DNA of 43,434 nt from positions 1 through 43,434 of the forward strand of contig RDZH01000029.1 of assembly GCA_004293935.1 (NCBI GenBank), written 5' to 3'. This document shows positions 33,677 to 43,337 of the stretch, piece after piece. A program made the translations under genes and the position numbers. Origin of the DNA: Alphaproteobacteria bacterium (GTDB taxonomy: Bacteria; Pseudomonadota; Alphaproteobacteria; Rickettsiales; UBA998). The notes under the pieces are model-generated. The model saw only the letters and a list, made by a program, of their open reading frames with translations, was not told the origin of the DNA and searched no databases. Numbering within the stretch: position 1 is the stretch's first letter; each line of letters starts with the position of its first letter.

Positions 33677-34543
33677 ATGGACATTTATCGCAGATTAAAC
33701 GACATGAAAATCAAAAGCTCTACTTCTATTGCTCTCGCCGTTCGACCGCGCCCGATTCTGCATGGGATCTCCGTGATCAGCCTCTTTGCGCTTGCCGTTG
33801 GCATGATGGCAGGGCAGTATCATAATGATCCCACCATTCGCAGCATCAAATATGCTACCATTGCCACCTTCTCTCCTATTGTCTCCTTATTCTCCACGCC
33901 CGCACAAACGCTTGAAGATATTGGCACTGATTTGAGCGCAATGCGTGCGCTCTATGATGAAAATCAACGCTTGCAACAAGAACATGCCACCCTCGTGCAG
34001 TGGAAGCATGTTGCATCCCGTCTTGAGGCTGAAAACAAGGAATTGCGCAGCCTATTAGGATTAGGCGCATCCGCAGGGATTCATACCCTTACCGCCCATA
34101 TTATCAGTGATTCCCATGATCATCTCAACCATACTATGTTGATTCGCGCTGATAATGCCAGCCAATTACGCGTTGGCTTGCCTGTGATGTCTGCCGAAGG
34201 TGTAGTGGGGCATACTATCGAAGTCGATGGGGCATTAGCAAAGATATTGCTTATTACTGATCGCTTATCGCGTATTCCTGTGCAGGAAGAAACAACCGGA
34301 ACACGCGCCATTCTGATGGGAACGAATGAGGAAGGTTCCCTTTTATTGCAGCACACCCCAAACAAAGAGGCATTCCCTGTTGGCACGCATATTGTGACGG
34401 TAGCGTCTGATGTGTTCCCGATTCGTATGCCGATTGGCGTAGTCACGGAGCATCGTGAGGATGGCATCATCGTTGCACCTTATGCCCACACATCGCGCCT
34501 ACGCTTTGTCACTGTTGCCGTTCCTGATAGCCCTACTCATTAA
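33677..34543 (+). CDS. mreC: Rod shape-determining protein MreC
   Basis: A 288-residue bitopic protein: a transmembrane helix at about residues 33-50 (ISVISLFALAVGMMAGQY), then a coiled coil (LEDIGTDLSAMRALYDENQRLQQEH... SRLEAENKELRSLLGLG) and the periplasmic beta domain (VTASD...PIRMPIGVVTEHREDGIIVAPYA). MreC links MreB filaments to the peptidoglycan synthases. It heads the cluster mreC-mreD-mrdA-rodA; mreB is not in the window. Confidence 0.93.
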   Translation: MDIYRRLNDMKIKSSTSIALAVRPRPILHGISVISLFALAVGMMAGQYHNDPTIRSIKYATIATFSPIVSLFSTPAQTLEDIGTDLSAMRALYDENQRLQQEHATLVQWKHVASRLEAENKELRSLLGLGASAGIHTLTAHIISDSHDHLNHTMLIRADNASQLRVGLPVMSAEGVVGHTIEVDGALAKILLITDRLSRIPVQEETTGTRAILMGTNEEGSLLLQHTPNKEAFPVGTHIVTVASDVFPIRMPIGVVTEHREDGIIVAPYAHTSRLRFVTVAVPDSPTH

Positions 34544-34561
34544 AGCCATTCACTCATCATC

Positions 34562-35089
34562 ATGCGGTCACGCTCACGCACTATTCCCTTTCATCTTTTG
34601 CCACTTAGCTTGCGCATCGTGCCTTCCTTTCTTTTGGCGGTCAGTAGCGTTCTAAGCATGGTGCGCATCCCTGTGCCAATTTTGGATGTTGCCACACCAT
34701 TTTTCCCCGTGATGATTTTATATTTTTTCACCCTATGGCAACCACGCTCCCTGCCTTATGGCAGCGTTTTTGTGGCAGCTATCATCTATGATGCGTTCCA
34801 AATGTCCTTATTCGGAAGCTACGCCCTCATTTTGATGATCATGCGCGCTTTGCTTGGCACTGTACGGGCGCGTTTGGGCTATCGTGATAGCACCTTATAT
34901 CATAGCCTCATTTTCATTGGTGTTGGATGCACTTTTTTTATCCTCGAATGGCTATGGTTGGCCTTGCAACCCTCTACGAATGTGATCGTAAGCACCCTAC
35001 TTGTACGCAATCTGATCTCGATTGCACTTTATCCTTTGCTTCATATGATTCTATCATCTATAGTTATCGCGCTTCAAACACGTTCTTAG
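34562..35089 (+). CDS. mreD: Rod shape-determining protein MreD
   Basis: A 175-residue integral membrane protein with about five hydrophobic helices, of MreD type. IYDAFQMSLFGSYALILMIMRALLG is the typical block. It is 18 bases after mreC and 19 before mrdA, in the standard order. It works with MreC and the synthases RodA/PBP2 in side-wall growth. Confidence 0.85.
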   Translation: MRSRSRTIPFHLLPLSLRIVPSFLLAVSSVLSMVRIPVPILDVATPFFPVMILYFFTLWQPRSLPYGSVFVAAIIYDAFQMSLFGSYALILMIMRALLGTVRARLGYRDSTLYHSLIFIGVGCTFFILEWLWLALQPSTNVIVSTLLVRNLISIALYPLLHMILSSIVIALQTRS

Positions 35090-35108
35090 AACTTGGTCTT
35101 CTCAGCTT

Positions 35109-36965
35109 ATGCGCAAACATCTTGTCCACAAACGCTTTCTTGAGCGTCGTTCTTTCATGCTCGCGGGTATGCAACTCACTGTATCAAGCGCATTGCTTGG
35201 GCAGCTTTTTTATCTGCAATCGTTCAAACGCGAAAATTATACGACACTTGCAGAAGATAATCGTATTAACATGCAACTCATCGTGCCTGAACGCGGTTTG
35301 ATTATTGATCGCTTCGGTGTGCGCCTTGCTGAAAATAAGCCTAATTTTCAGCTTGTTATGGAACGCGGCTTGATGAAAAAGCGCGAAACTTTGTTTGCAG
35401 CGTTGCGCCCATTGCTGGAAGATCCCAACTACCCTTTGGAAGAAATGTTGCAAAAACAGATTCGTCGCACCCCCCATAGTCAGAACATTATTCTCAAAGA
35501 TCACCTTTCATGGGATGAAGTCAGCGCGTTAGAATTTCACGCTCCGCAACTTGCAGGCATCCATATTGAAACAGGCACGATGCGTCATTATCCACTTGCC
35601 AATAAAGCATCGCACTTGCTTGGCTATGTTGGCACGCCAGCACAAAATGAAGCACAAAATAATCGTTTGTTAAAAATGCCCAATATGAAAATCGGCAAAA
35701 ACGGTCTTGAACAGATGACGGAACAGCGTATTCAAGGAACGGCAGGCATACGCTATATGGAGATTAACGCACGCGGGCAATATCTGAAGCAAGTACGCGA
35801 AGAACCTAGCATCAAAGGGGAAGATATTCGTTGTGCCATCAGTGGGGAGCTGCAAGCCTATGCTGCGGAACGCTTAGGTGAAGAAAGCGGATCGATTGTC
35901 GTGATGGATATTCTCAATGGTGATGTGTTGTGCCTCTGCTCTATGCCATCCTACGATCCCAACCGCTTTAGCCTCGGCATCACCCATAATTATTGGGGTG
36001 AATTAATGGGAAACAAGAAAAACCCATTAATGAACAAAGCCATTACAGGGCAATACCCCCCCGGTTCAACCTTCAAAATGATTGTGGGGCTTAAAGCCAT
36101 TGAAATGGGCATCATTAAACCTGAAACCACCTTCTATTGCCCTGGTCATTTCTATTTGGGCAATCATCGTTTTCATTGCTGGAAGCCTGAAGGGCATGGG
36201 CATATGGATTACCGCGAAGCCATTTCACAATCATGTGATGTGTATTTTTATAATGTCGCACGCAAAATGGGCATTGAACCTATCGCTGCAATCGCCCGTG
36301 AATTTGGCTTGGGGCAGCGTTATGATCTCGGACTCATGAGTGAAAAAGCAGGCACAATCCCCTCACCTGAATGGAAACGTGCTGCATATAACCAACCGTG
36401 GCAAGCAGGGGATACCATCAATGTTAGTATTGGGCAAGGCTATGTGCTTGCCACACCTCTACAACTTGCCGTGATGGCAGCACGTTTGGCTACGGGAAAA
36501 CGCGTTACCCCGCGCCTACTCACTGATGGTCAACCGTACCGTGATTTTGATGAATTATCCGTCAGCAAAGAAGTCCTATTGCTTGCACAAATGGGCATGA
36601 TCGATGTCACTTCTGCACCACGTGGCACAGCACGCGCTGCACAAATTCAAAAAGCAGGCTATGAAATGGCAGGCAAAACGGGAACAGCGCAAGTACGTCG
36701 CATCACCATACGCGGACAAGATCAAGCACGTATTCCGTGGGAACAACGGCATCATGCCTTATTCGTTGCGTATGCTCCCTATCAACATCCCCGCTATGCG
36801 GCAGCAATCGTGATTGAACATGGCGGCGGCGGTTCTTCTACCGCTGCACCGATTGGGCGCGATATTTTATTGCGCACCCAAGAAATTATGGAACAAGCGG
36901 AGGGCGGGCGTTTTCCGCTGATCCCGCCTACACCACCAGCAACGGATGGGAGTGCAGAAGGATGA
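35109..36965 (+). CDS. mrdA: Penicillin-binding protein 2 (peptidoglycan transpeptidase)
   Basis: A 618-residue class B PBP. N-terminal membrane anchor at about residues 18-38, PBP dimerisation domain (ERGLIIDRFGVRLAENKPNFQL), then the transpeptidase domain: STFK with Ser320, SQSCD (SxN-type region, about 373-377), and KTG at 523-525. It cross-links peptidoglycan during cell elongation with RodA. It ends with a short Pro-rich tail. The stop overlaps the rodA ATG by 4 bases. Confidence 0.95.
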   Translation: MRKHLVHKRFLERRSFMLAGMQLTVSSALLGQLFYLQSFKRENYTTLAEDNRINMQLIVPERGLIIDRFGVRLAENKPNFQLVMERGLMKKRETLFAALRPLLEDPNYPLEEMLQKQIRRTPHSQNIILKDHLSWDEVSALEFHAPQLAGIHIETGTMRHYPLANKASHLLGYVGTPAQNEAQNNRLLKMPNMKIGKNGLEQMTEQRIQGTAGIRYMEINARGQYLKQVREEPSIKGEDIRCAISGELQAYAAERLGEESGSIVVMDILNGDVLCLCSMPSYDPNRFSLGITHNYWGELMGNKKNPLMNKAITGQYPPGSTFKMIVGLKAIEMGIIKPETTFYCPGHFYLGNHRFHCWKPEGHGHMDYREAISQSCDVYFYNVARKMGIEPIAAIAREFGLGQRYDLGLMSEKAGTIPSPEWKRAAYNQPWQAGDTINVSIGQGYVLATPLQLAVMAARLATGKRVTPRLLTDGQPYRDFDELSVSKEVLLLAQMGMIDVTSAPRGTARAAQIQKAGYEMAGKTGTAQVRRITIRGQDQARIPWEQRHHALFVAYAPYQHPRYAAAIVIEHGGGGSSTAAPIGRDILLRTQEIMEQAEGGRFPLIPPTPPATDGSAEG

Positions 36966-38080
36966 GTCGGGCAAGTACGGTACTTTATCATAAATTCAAA
37001 CGTGTGCCATGGTTCTTATTATGCTTAATATGCATCACCGCATCGCTTGGTTTTGCGATGCTTTATTCGGCTGCTAATGGCGCGTTGCATCCATGGTGCT
37101 TACCACAAATGATCCGTTTTTCTTTTGGTCTTGGGGTGATGTTCACCATTGCCATGATTCCCCTCAATCTATGGTTGCGCCTTGCCTATGTGAGCTATGG
37201 CATCAGCATTATCTTGCTTGTGGCGGTGCATTTATTCGGTGATATTGGCATGGGAGCGCAACGATGGCTTGATTTAGGCATCCTCAAAATACAGCCTTCT
37301 GAAGTGGCAAAAATCACTACCATTCTCGCTCTTGCCCGCTATTTTCATCGCTTCCCCCCCCATAAACACACCTCACTTCTTTTTATCGCCGTACCTATGG
37401 CAATGATTGCCGTACCGCTTGCATTGATTCTCAAGCAACCGAATCTTGGCACGGCCACCTTGCTTGGTGGCATCTGTGTTTGGATGATGTTTGCATCTGG
37501 AATGCATCGTCGCTATTTTGTCTTTGGGTTGATTGCCATTGCGGTGGCTGCTCCTGTTGCATGGCAAACCATGCATGATTATCAAAAACGCCGCGTTATG
37601 ACCTTTCTTAATCCTAGTGCCGATCCGTTAGGGGATGGCTATAACATCACGCAATCCATCATTGCCATAGGTTCGGGCGGGCTTACGGGTAGAGGCTTCA
37701 CGCAAGGAAGCCAAACGCAACTTGATTTTTTACCTGAAAAACAAACTGATTTCATCTTCACCGTCCTTGCAGAAGAACTTGGCTTTTTGGGCGGTGCGTT
37801 ATTGCTCTGCACCTATACTGCCATGATTATTTCCATCATTGGCATGGCATATCATAGTGCATCGCTTTTTGGGATGCTGATTGCCCATGGTATTGCGGCT
37901 ATGCTCTCCCTCCATTTGCTTATCAATACGGGCATGGTGATGGGGATGTTGCCTGTGGTGGGGATTCCCCTGCCCTTGCTCTCTTATGGTGGTTCGATTA
38001 TGTTGAGTATTCAAATTGCCTTTGGTTTGGTTATGAATGTTTGGGTGCATCGTGATGAAAAACTCACCTTCTATGGCTGA
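36962..38080 (+). CDS. rodA: Peptidoglycan glycosyltransferase RodA
   Basis: A 372-residue SEDS-family membrane protein with about ten transmembrane segments. Signature blocks include GAQRWLDLGILKIQPSEVAK, PNLGTATLL, GGLTGRGFTQGSQTQLDFLPEKQTDFIFTVLAEELGF and the C-terminal INTGMVMGMLPVVGIPLPLLSYGGS. It polymerises lipid II into glycan strands as partner of PBP2. It overlaps mrdA upstream and tadA downstream. Confidence 0.96.
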   Translation: MSRASTVLYHKFKRVPWFLLCLICITASLGFAMLYSAANGALHPWCLPQMIRFSFGLGVMFTIAMIPLNLWLRLAYVSYGISIILLVAVHLFGDIGMGAQRWLDLGILKIQPSEVAKITTILALARYFHRFPPHKHTSLLFIAVPMAMIAVPLALILKQPNLGTATLLGGICVWMMFASGMHRRYFVFGLIAIAVAAPVAWQTMHDYQKRRVMTFLNPSADPLGDGYNITQSIIAIGSGGLTGRGFTQGSQTQLDFLPEKQTDFIFTVLAEELGFLGGALLLCTYTAMIISIIGMAYHSASLFGMLIAHGIAAMLSLHLLINTGMVMGMLPVVGIPLPLLSYGGSIMLSIQIAFGLVMNVWVHRDEKLTFYG

Positions 38081-38540
38081 AGCCCCTATGCGTTTTCCGT
38101 GGGATAGGTTACTACGCCTCACCCATGATGCGGTGCGTGCTGGGGAAGTGCCTGTAAGCGCACTGATCCTGCATGAGGGGGGTATCCTTACCTCTGCCCA
38201 TAATCATGTCGAAACATCGCATAATCCCATGGCTCATGCGGAAATGCTGGTATTACATGAAGCCACAAAACTGCTCCATTCAAAAAATCTTAGCGCATGT
38301 GATCTCTATGTCACGCTTGAACCTTGCGTGATGTGCGCAGGTGCGATTGCTCATGCACGCATCCGTCGCGTCTATTTTGGTGCGTATGATGCCAAAGCAG
38401 GGGCGATTGATTCAGGCGTGCGCCTTTTTCAACAACCCACCTGTCACCATCGCCCCGAGACTTACGGAGGATTCTATGAACAGACCTTTGCATCCTTACT
38501 TACGCAATTTTTTTCAGATAAGCGTAGTTCTGCACCATGA
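38073..38540 (+). CDS. tadA: tRNA-specific adenosine deaminase TadA
   Basis: A 155-residue zinc deaminase: the first motif is HAE at residues 55-57, the second PCVMC with Pro84, Cys85 and Cys88, coordinating zinc for A-to-I editing of the wobble base of tRNA-Arg(ACG). YFGAYDAKAGAIDSGVRLF and the C-terminal helix are typical. The start at 38073 (MAEAP) overlaps rodA by 8 bases; other ATGs at 38055 or 38088 are possible, since no ribosome site is clear. Co-transcription with rodA is likely. Confidence 0.93.
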   Translation: MAEAPMRFPWDRLLRLTHDAVRAGEVPVSALILHEGGILTSAHNHVETSHNPMAHAEMLVLHEATKLLHSKNLSACDLYVTLEPCVMCAGAIAHARIRRVYFGAYDAKAGAIDSGVRLFQQPTCHHRPETYGGFYEQTFASLLTQFFSDKRSSAP

Positions 38541-38691
38541 TGCATGTGTTGTTTTTGCATCATTTCGCGCTCTGGCTGTGAGGATATTCGCCTTTGTTGC
38601 GATGATGTGACTAGAATAAAAATAAAAAATTAAGTATAATGTGACATGCCTATGGATAACAACGCCATCGCCTACTATGAGAGTTTGACTT

Positions 38692-41600
38692 ATGAACCAT
38701 CACGCACTGCTTTCAGATGCATCTCCCCGTGAGAGCATTCACCCTGCCTATGCCGTGAAACAACATTTGCGTTCTTCGTGCCTAAGTGCAGTGATTGCCG
38801 TATTTCTTGGAGTCAGCACGATGGCAGAAAGTGCATATGCCAACAATGTCAATATCATTACTGATGTGCGCTCTGATTATGGTCGTATCCTATTTAACTG
38901 GGATCAACCGATGCGCATTAGCCCTTCCTCGAATGGTCGTGAATTGACGATTCTCTTAGAACGCCCATCCAATGTTCCTTTAGGGCGCATGACAAGCGGT
39001 CTTGCTCCTTATATTGTCAGCGGACGACAATCTCCCGATAGGCGCACCATCATTCTTACCATGAGCGATGCCTTTGCTATCCGTCATTTCCAAAGCGGCA
39101 CGAATAATGGCGTTGATGTACTTTTTGGTGGTCGCCCAACTGCAGAAAAAAATCTCTCGCCCGAACCAAAAACGGGTAATACGGTACTCGTCAATAACAA
39201 AGCTCCCGTTAAACCGATCAGCACCATCAATGCCAATAGTATTGTTGCTGCTGCCAAAAAACCGATATTCGATACACGTCAATCCGTTGCACCACAGCAA
39301 GGCACGCTAATTACAGCGCAAGTTCCCTCATCTCCTGCGGTTACACAACCAAAACCTATAGCACCAGCCGCGATCCCGCAAAGCTCGAACATCCCAAACA
39401 CTCATGGTGAATTGGTGCAATCAACACTCTCACCCGTCTCTTTGCCTGTAGTGAAAAAAGCTAATGAGACAACACCACCATCCAATCCTACTGCCCTCAC
39501 GCAAAAACCTACAACACAACCTGCGCTCCCCCGCTTAATCTCACGCCCCATCATCCACATCCCTTCTATTGAAGCGGAACAAGCGGAACGATTGGCAGCG
39601 AAAAAGGAGGCACAAGACGTTGCACGCCTAAAACAAGAGCAGAAAGCACCCGCTGAGCAAAAAATAGCAGAAGAACAAAAAGCACCTAAAGAAGAAGAGA
39701 TTGCCACGGAACAAAAAGCACCTGCTGAGCCAAAAGTGGTGAAAGAACAAAGCACACCTAAAGAAAAAGAGATCGCAAAGGAACAAAAAGCACCTGCTGA
39801 GCAAAAAATAGCGGAAGAACAAACAAACCAAGCGTCTTTTCCTTTCCCCACCGAAAAGCCAACCACTCAGGCACAACCTGCATCTTCTCAAGAAAAACAT
39901 AAGCTAAGCGTTGCGATCAATCATACAGCATCATCAACCTCGCTTATCTTCCCCTTCAAAGAACGCACAGCGGTGGCGACATTCTCACGCGGCAATGAAA
40001 CCTTTATCGCATTTAGCACACCTACCTCATTGAATCTTGATCATATTGCATCGGTACTGCCCAAAGATTTTGCGACCATTCAAGCCGTTGATGCACAGGG
40101 TGGTAGCGTCCTACGCATCACCGCACGCAAAGGGCATTTATTCACCGTGGCACGCCCTACAGGTGAAGGCTATGAATGGGGCATAGGGTTAGCGCATCGC
40201 ACGAAAAATCCGAAAAATTTAGTGATTCCTGAACTGGTTGGCACATCTGGAACTAATCCGCAATTTGCCTTGAACTTCTTGCAAACTGCTGAACCCGTAC
40301 AGTTTCAAGATCCCGTCACAGGTGAAACGATTGTCGCCATACCTTCTTATGAAGCGCAAAAAGGAGTCTATCCTGAACGCACCTTGCTAGATGTCAGTGT
40401 TCTGCGCACAGGGCAAGGGGTGGCGTTTGTCCCCTATGATCCGAACGTCACCGCACGTCGCACCCGCCAAGGCATACGTATTGGCAAAGAGCAAGGGCTT
40501 TTAGCGCACCCGAATACACCTAATCTACCTAAAGATATTCTCGCGCAAGCCGAGCCTATGGGCGAAGGTTTTTTCCCGAATGATTATTGGAAAGTTGAGA
40601 ATATCGAGCAATTCAACGAAAAACAAGATGCACTCAAACGAGCGATTAGCTCCAATGATGACCGCGAAAAACAGAAATTACGTTTGCAGCTTGCCCAGCT
40701 TTATACCTCTGAAGGGATGCACCGCGAAGCCAATGCTTTGCTTGAACTGATTGCACGGGATGACATTAATTTTTATGATATACAGCAGCTTGACGCATTA
40801 GCAGGCGCAAATTATTTCATGATGAAGCATTATGGCTTGGCACGTCAACATTTCATGAAACCCACCGTCAAAGACGAAGAAGAACTGAAACTATGGCATG
40901 ATCTTCTGGATATTGCTGAGGGATCAGATGAGGGCTTTGATTACCTCAATGCCGAATATAACCACCTCAAAGGCTATCCTTTGCCGATGCGCCGTACCAT
41001 TGGTTTGATGAGCGCGGAAGATGCATTGGCACATAAACGCTACCGTACCGTACAAAAAATACTTGATCATATGGGGGGGCAAGGGATTCTTGATCCAAAA
41101 ACGGCACAAGAAGTCAACTATATTGCAGGACGGCTTTTTGCAGAACTTCAAGATTTTAAGCGTGCCGAAATGTTGCTTACCCCCTTGGCTGAACAAACCG
41201 AGAATAATCGTTTGCGTGCTGGAGCGCGATTTGCATTGGCAACCGCACGTTATAAAAATAACGAAATTACACGCGATGAACTGATTAACGCATTGAATGA
41301 CATACGTTTATTATGGCGTGGTGATGCGTTTGAAATGCAATTACTCAATGCCCTCGCTGAATTAGAGACGAATAATGGCGAATATCTACAAGCTCTGCGT
41401 GATTGGAAAGATATAACCACTTATTATCAAGACCATCCGACAGCACATAACGCCTATAAGCGCATGTCTGAAACCTTTGTTGATTTGTTCAATCAGCATA
41501 AAGCTGATGGCATGAAGCCCTTAGACGCGCTCGCACTCTATTATGAATTCCGCGAACTCACCCCGCTTGGCACGGCAGGTGATCACATGATCCAGAATCT

Positions 41601-42318
41601 TGCTGATAAATTGGCAGAAGTGGATTTACTTGATCGCGCTGCCCGCTTATTAGAGCATCAAGTCACCTTCCGTCTTGAAAAAGAAGATCGAAGCCGTGTT
41701 GGGGCGCGCCTCGCTTTATTGCGCTTACTCAACCGTGAACCGAAAAAAACCCTAGAAATCCTTGAATTGACGGGATATGGTGATAGCGATGAAGAATTAT
41801 TGCGCCGTCGCAACCATATCGCCGCCATGAGCTATGCGAAATTGGGAAAATGGCAACGCGCCCTCAATTCTTTGCGTGATGATTTTAGCCGTGAAGCAAA
41901 ATTCATCCGCACAGAAATCTATTGGGAAACACGCGATTGGGATAATGTCGCACTCAGTGCCGAAGATATTCTTGCCACCCGTATCGACTTAGCGCAGCCC
42001 TTAAATGATGAGGAAACGGAAGCATTGTTGCGCCTCGCTATTGCCTATGCGTTCAAAAATGAAGGGCAACAACTCACCTATTTGCGCGATTATTTCACAC
42101 CGCTTTTGACCTCTGAAGAAAAGAAGAAAACATTTGATTTCCTCACCTCAGGTACATCACCGTTGAGTCGTGAAAATGTCACGCGTCTGACCAGTGAAAT
42201 GGCAAAAATCAAGAGCTTCCTTGATAATTACCGCATGGAGCAAACCAATCAGGATGCAGACGAGAAATTAAATGAAGCAACCAGTGCGGACGAGCAGAAA
42301 ATCAGTTCCGCTATGTAA
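38692..42318 (+). CDS. Large secreted TPR/AMIN-like protein with Lys-Glu repeats
   Basis: A 1208-residue protein, probably periplasmic: hydrophobic signal segment at about residues 27-50 (CLSAVIAVFLGVSTMAESAYA). Residues about 52-148 resemble an AMIN-like beta domain (RILFNWDQPMRI, ELTILLERP), followed by a proline/lysine-rich linker. Within this, residues about 315-380 hold six or more near-repeats of an 11-12 residue EQKAPAEQKIAE type unit. A second domain (about 405-500) has IFPFKERTAVATFSRGNETFIAFS. From about 640 to 1150 come helical TPR-like repeats (LRLQLAQLYTSEGMHREANALLEL). The family is known in alphaproteobacteria but the role is not. It may scaffold envelope machinery. Confidence 0.8.
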   Translation: MNHHALLSDASPRESIHPAYAVKQHLRSSCLSAVIAVFLGVSTMAESAYANNVNIITDVRSDYGRILFNWDQPMRISPSSNGRELTILLERPSNVPLGRMTSGLAPYIVSGRQSPDRRTIILTMSDAFAIRHFQSGTNNGVDVLFGGRPTAEKNLSPEPKTGNTVLVNNKAPVKPISTINANSIVAAAKKPIFDTRQSVAPQQGTLITAQVPSSPAVTQPKPIAPAAIPQSSNIPNTHGELVQSTLSPVSLPVVKKANETTPPSNPTALTQKPTTQPALPRLISRPIIHIPSIEAEQAERLAAKKEAQDVARLKQEQKAPAEQKIAEEQKAPKEEEIATEQKAPAEPKVVKEQSTPKEKEIAKEQKAPAEQKIAEEQTNQASFPFPTEKPTTQAQPASSQEKHKLSVAINHTASSTSLIFPFKERTAVATFSRGNETFIAFSTPTSLNLDHIASVLPKDFATIQAVDAQGGSVLRITARKGHLFTVARPTGEGYEWGIGLAHRTKNPKNLVIPELVGTSGTNPQFALNFLQTAEPVQFQDPVTGETIVAIPSYEAQKGVYPERTLLDVSVLRTGQGVAFVPYDPNVTARRTRQGIRIGKEQGLLAHPNTPNLPKDILAQAEPMGEGFFPNDYWKVENIEQFNEKQDALKRAISSNDDREKQKLRLQLAQLYTSEGMHREANALLELIARDDINFYDIQQLDALAGANYFMMKHYGLARQHFMKPTVKDEEELKLWHDLLDIAEGSDEGFDYLNAEYNHLKGYPLPMRRTIGLMSAEDALAHKRYRTVQKILDHMGGQGILDPKTAQEVNYIAGRLFAELQDFKRAEMLLTPLAEQTENNRLRAGARFALATARYKNNEITRDELINALNDIRLLWRGDAFEMQLLNALAELETNNGEYLQALRDWKDITTYYQDHPTAHNAYKRMSETFVDLFNQHKADGMKPLDALALYYEFRELTPLGTAGDHMIQNLADKLAEVDLLDRAARLLEHQVTFRLEKEDRSRVGARLALLRLLNREPKKTLEILELTGYGDSDEELLRRRNHIAAMSYAKLGKWQRALNSLRDDFSREAKFIRTEIYWETRDWDNVALSAEDILATRIDLAQPLNDEETEALLRLAIAYAFKNEGQQLTYLRDYFTPLLTSEEKKKTFDFLTSGTSPLSRENVTRLTSEMAKIKSFLDNYRMEQTNQDADEKLNEATSADEQKISSAM

Positions 42319-42336
42319 TGTATAATAAAAACGATA

Positions 42337-42364
42337 CGTCATGCCTGCGTAGGCAGGCATCCAG
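42337..42364. repeat. Palindrome shared with 30654-30681 (inverted copy)
   Basis: Starting CGTCATGCCTGCGTAGGCAG and ending CATCCAG, these 28 bases are exactly complementary to 30654-30681. They contain the perfect hairpin ATGCCTGC-GTAG-GCAGGCAT. It lies 19 bases after the TPR gene and could protect the mRNA end or terminate. Confidence 0.8.
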
Positions 42365-42396
42365 AGCAACGCCCTTGATTGAACGCCTGCTTTTTA

Positions 42397-42426
42397 TGCA
42401 CGATTGAGGAATGCACGATTGAGGAA
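42397..42426. repeat. 15-bp direct repeat flush with tRNA-Cys 3' end
   Basis: TGCACGATTGAGGAA occurs twice in tandem (42397-42411, 42412-42426) and ends exactly at the CCA end of tRNA-Cys. It may mark slippage or an attachment-site trace. Confidence 0.8.
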
Positions 42427-42500
42427 TGGAGGCCAGAGGCGGACTCGAACCGCCGGTAGAGGATTTGCAGTCCCCGGCATTACCACTTTGCTATCCGGCC
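42427..42500 (-). tRNA. tRNA-Cys (anticodon GCA)
   Basis: A 74-base cloverleaf on the minus strand, acceptor GGCCGGA paired to TCTGGCC, followed by TCCA with CCA encoded. The anticodon loop CTGCAAA gives GCA, and the T-loop is GGTTCGAGTCC. All arms pair normally. Confidence 0.97.
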
Positions 42501-42513
42501 CCACTAAAGATGA

Positions 42514-42541
42514 ATCATATCACCAGTTTTCTATAAATCAA
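42514..42541 (-). promoter_or_regulatory. Putative tRNA-Cys promoter
   Basis: On the minus strand TTGATT (42541-42536) and TATGAT (42519-42514) are 16 bases apart and sit 14 bases upstream of the tRNA. Confidence 0.5.
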
Positions 42542-42589
42542 GAAAAATCATCATGCCCCCTACGATTCACGGGTAAAACATACGCCCAT

Positions 42590-42637
42590 TCAACAATGAA
42601 ATTCGCCACTAGGTTTATGCGAGGCGTAAGCTGCCTG
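42590..42637 (-). pseudogene. Remnant of IS30-family transposase 3' end
   Basis: The minus strand reads QAAYASHKPSGEFHC followed by TGA (42592-42590). This differs at only two residues from the tail of the IS30 transposase at the right edge (QVAYASHKPSGAFHC). At DNA level 45 of 51 bases agree with 43338-43388. Upstream, the frame is not maintained. It begins about 25 bases after the RTX gene stop. Confidence 0.7.
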
Positions 42638-42662
42638 CTACGACATGTTGCAATACGCTATC

Positions 42663-43337
42663 TTAAAACACGAAATCACTTGCCATAAGTCCTTTACTGG
42701 AACTATTGATTTTTATGGCAAAATCTACTTGATCGGATAAGATAGTAGTTGTGCCACCTATCACAGACATACGCAATTCCCCTGTTTCCGTAGCCCCACC
42801 ATCCGTATCAATCCCTGTAAAACCAAGTCCTGTTACAATCAATTTATCAACACCCGCAACAAAATCAAACACATAATCCGCTTGTGCTTTCGTGCTATGC
42901 GCAAGGGCAGTCCATATAAACCGATCCGCACCTGCTCCACCATAGAGGCTATCTTGACCCAATCCTCCTTCTAAGGTATCATTGCCTGCATTCGCATAGA
43001 TTGTGTCATTGCCACCATGCCCCCGAATGGTATCATTTCCTGTTGTGCCATTAAGAATATCTGCATTATTTGAACCAACTATGCCACCAAGAATGAAGTC
43101 GCTAACACTCAATTTAGCAGTTACATCCCCCTTAAAACGAAATTCGAAGCCAAGCTGATGGCTTGAAACATGGGTGTTTCCCTCCCACGTTGTGATTCTC
43201 AGCATATTAGGAGTGCTTATAGTGTTGGATTTTTCAATGTTGCTGATAATTAAATTGCTCACATCGATCTTATCACGACCAAATTCAAAATCATCAATGA
43301 TAGCGCGTAGCGATAGGTTAGTTAAAGAACCGCCGAT
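42663..43337 (-). pseudogene. RTX calcium-binding repeat protein, N-terminally truncated fragment
   Basis: The C-terminal fragment of a secreted RTX protein. Nonapeptide repeats NNADILNGTTGNDTIRGHG, GNDTIYANAGNDTLEGG, LGQDSLYGGAGADRFIW form calcium-binding beta rolls, followed by FVAGVDKLIVTG. Such C-termini act in type I secretion. A GTG at 43262 would give 199 residues, but the frame remains open upstream through IIDDFEFGRDKIDVSN to the TGA of the IS30 transposase at 43338. So the original N-terminal part (catalytic or adhesive) is missing, replaced by the IS. A translation start is unlikely; treat it as a broken gene. Confidence 0.75.

Noticed and set aside
42404-42688. Plus-strand 94-codon ORF
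   Set aside because: It reads antisense through tRNA-Cys and into the IS30 remnant.
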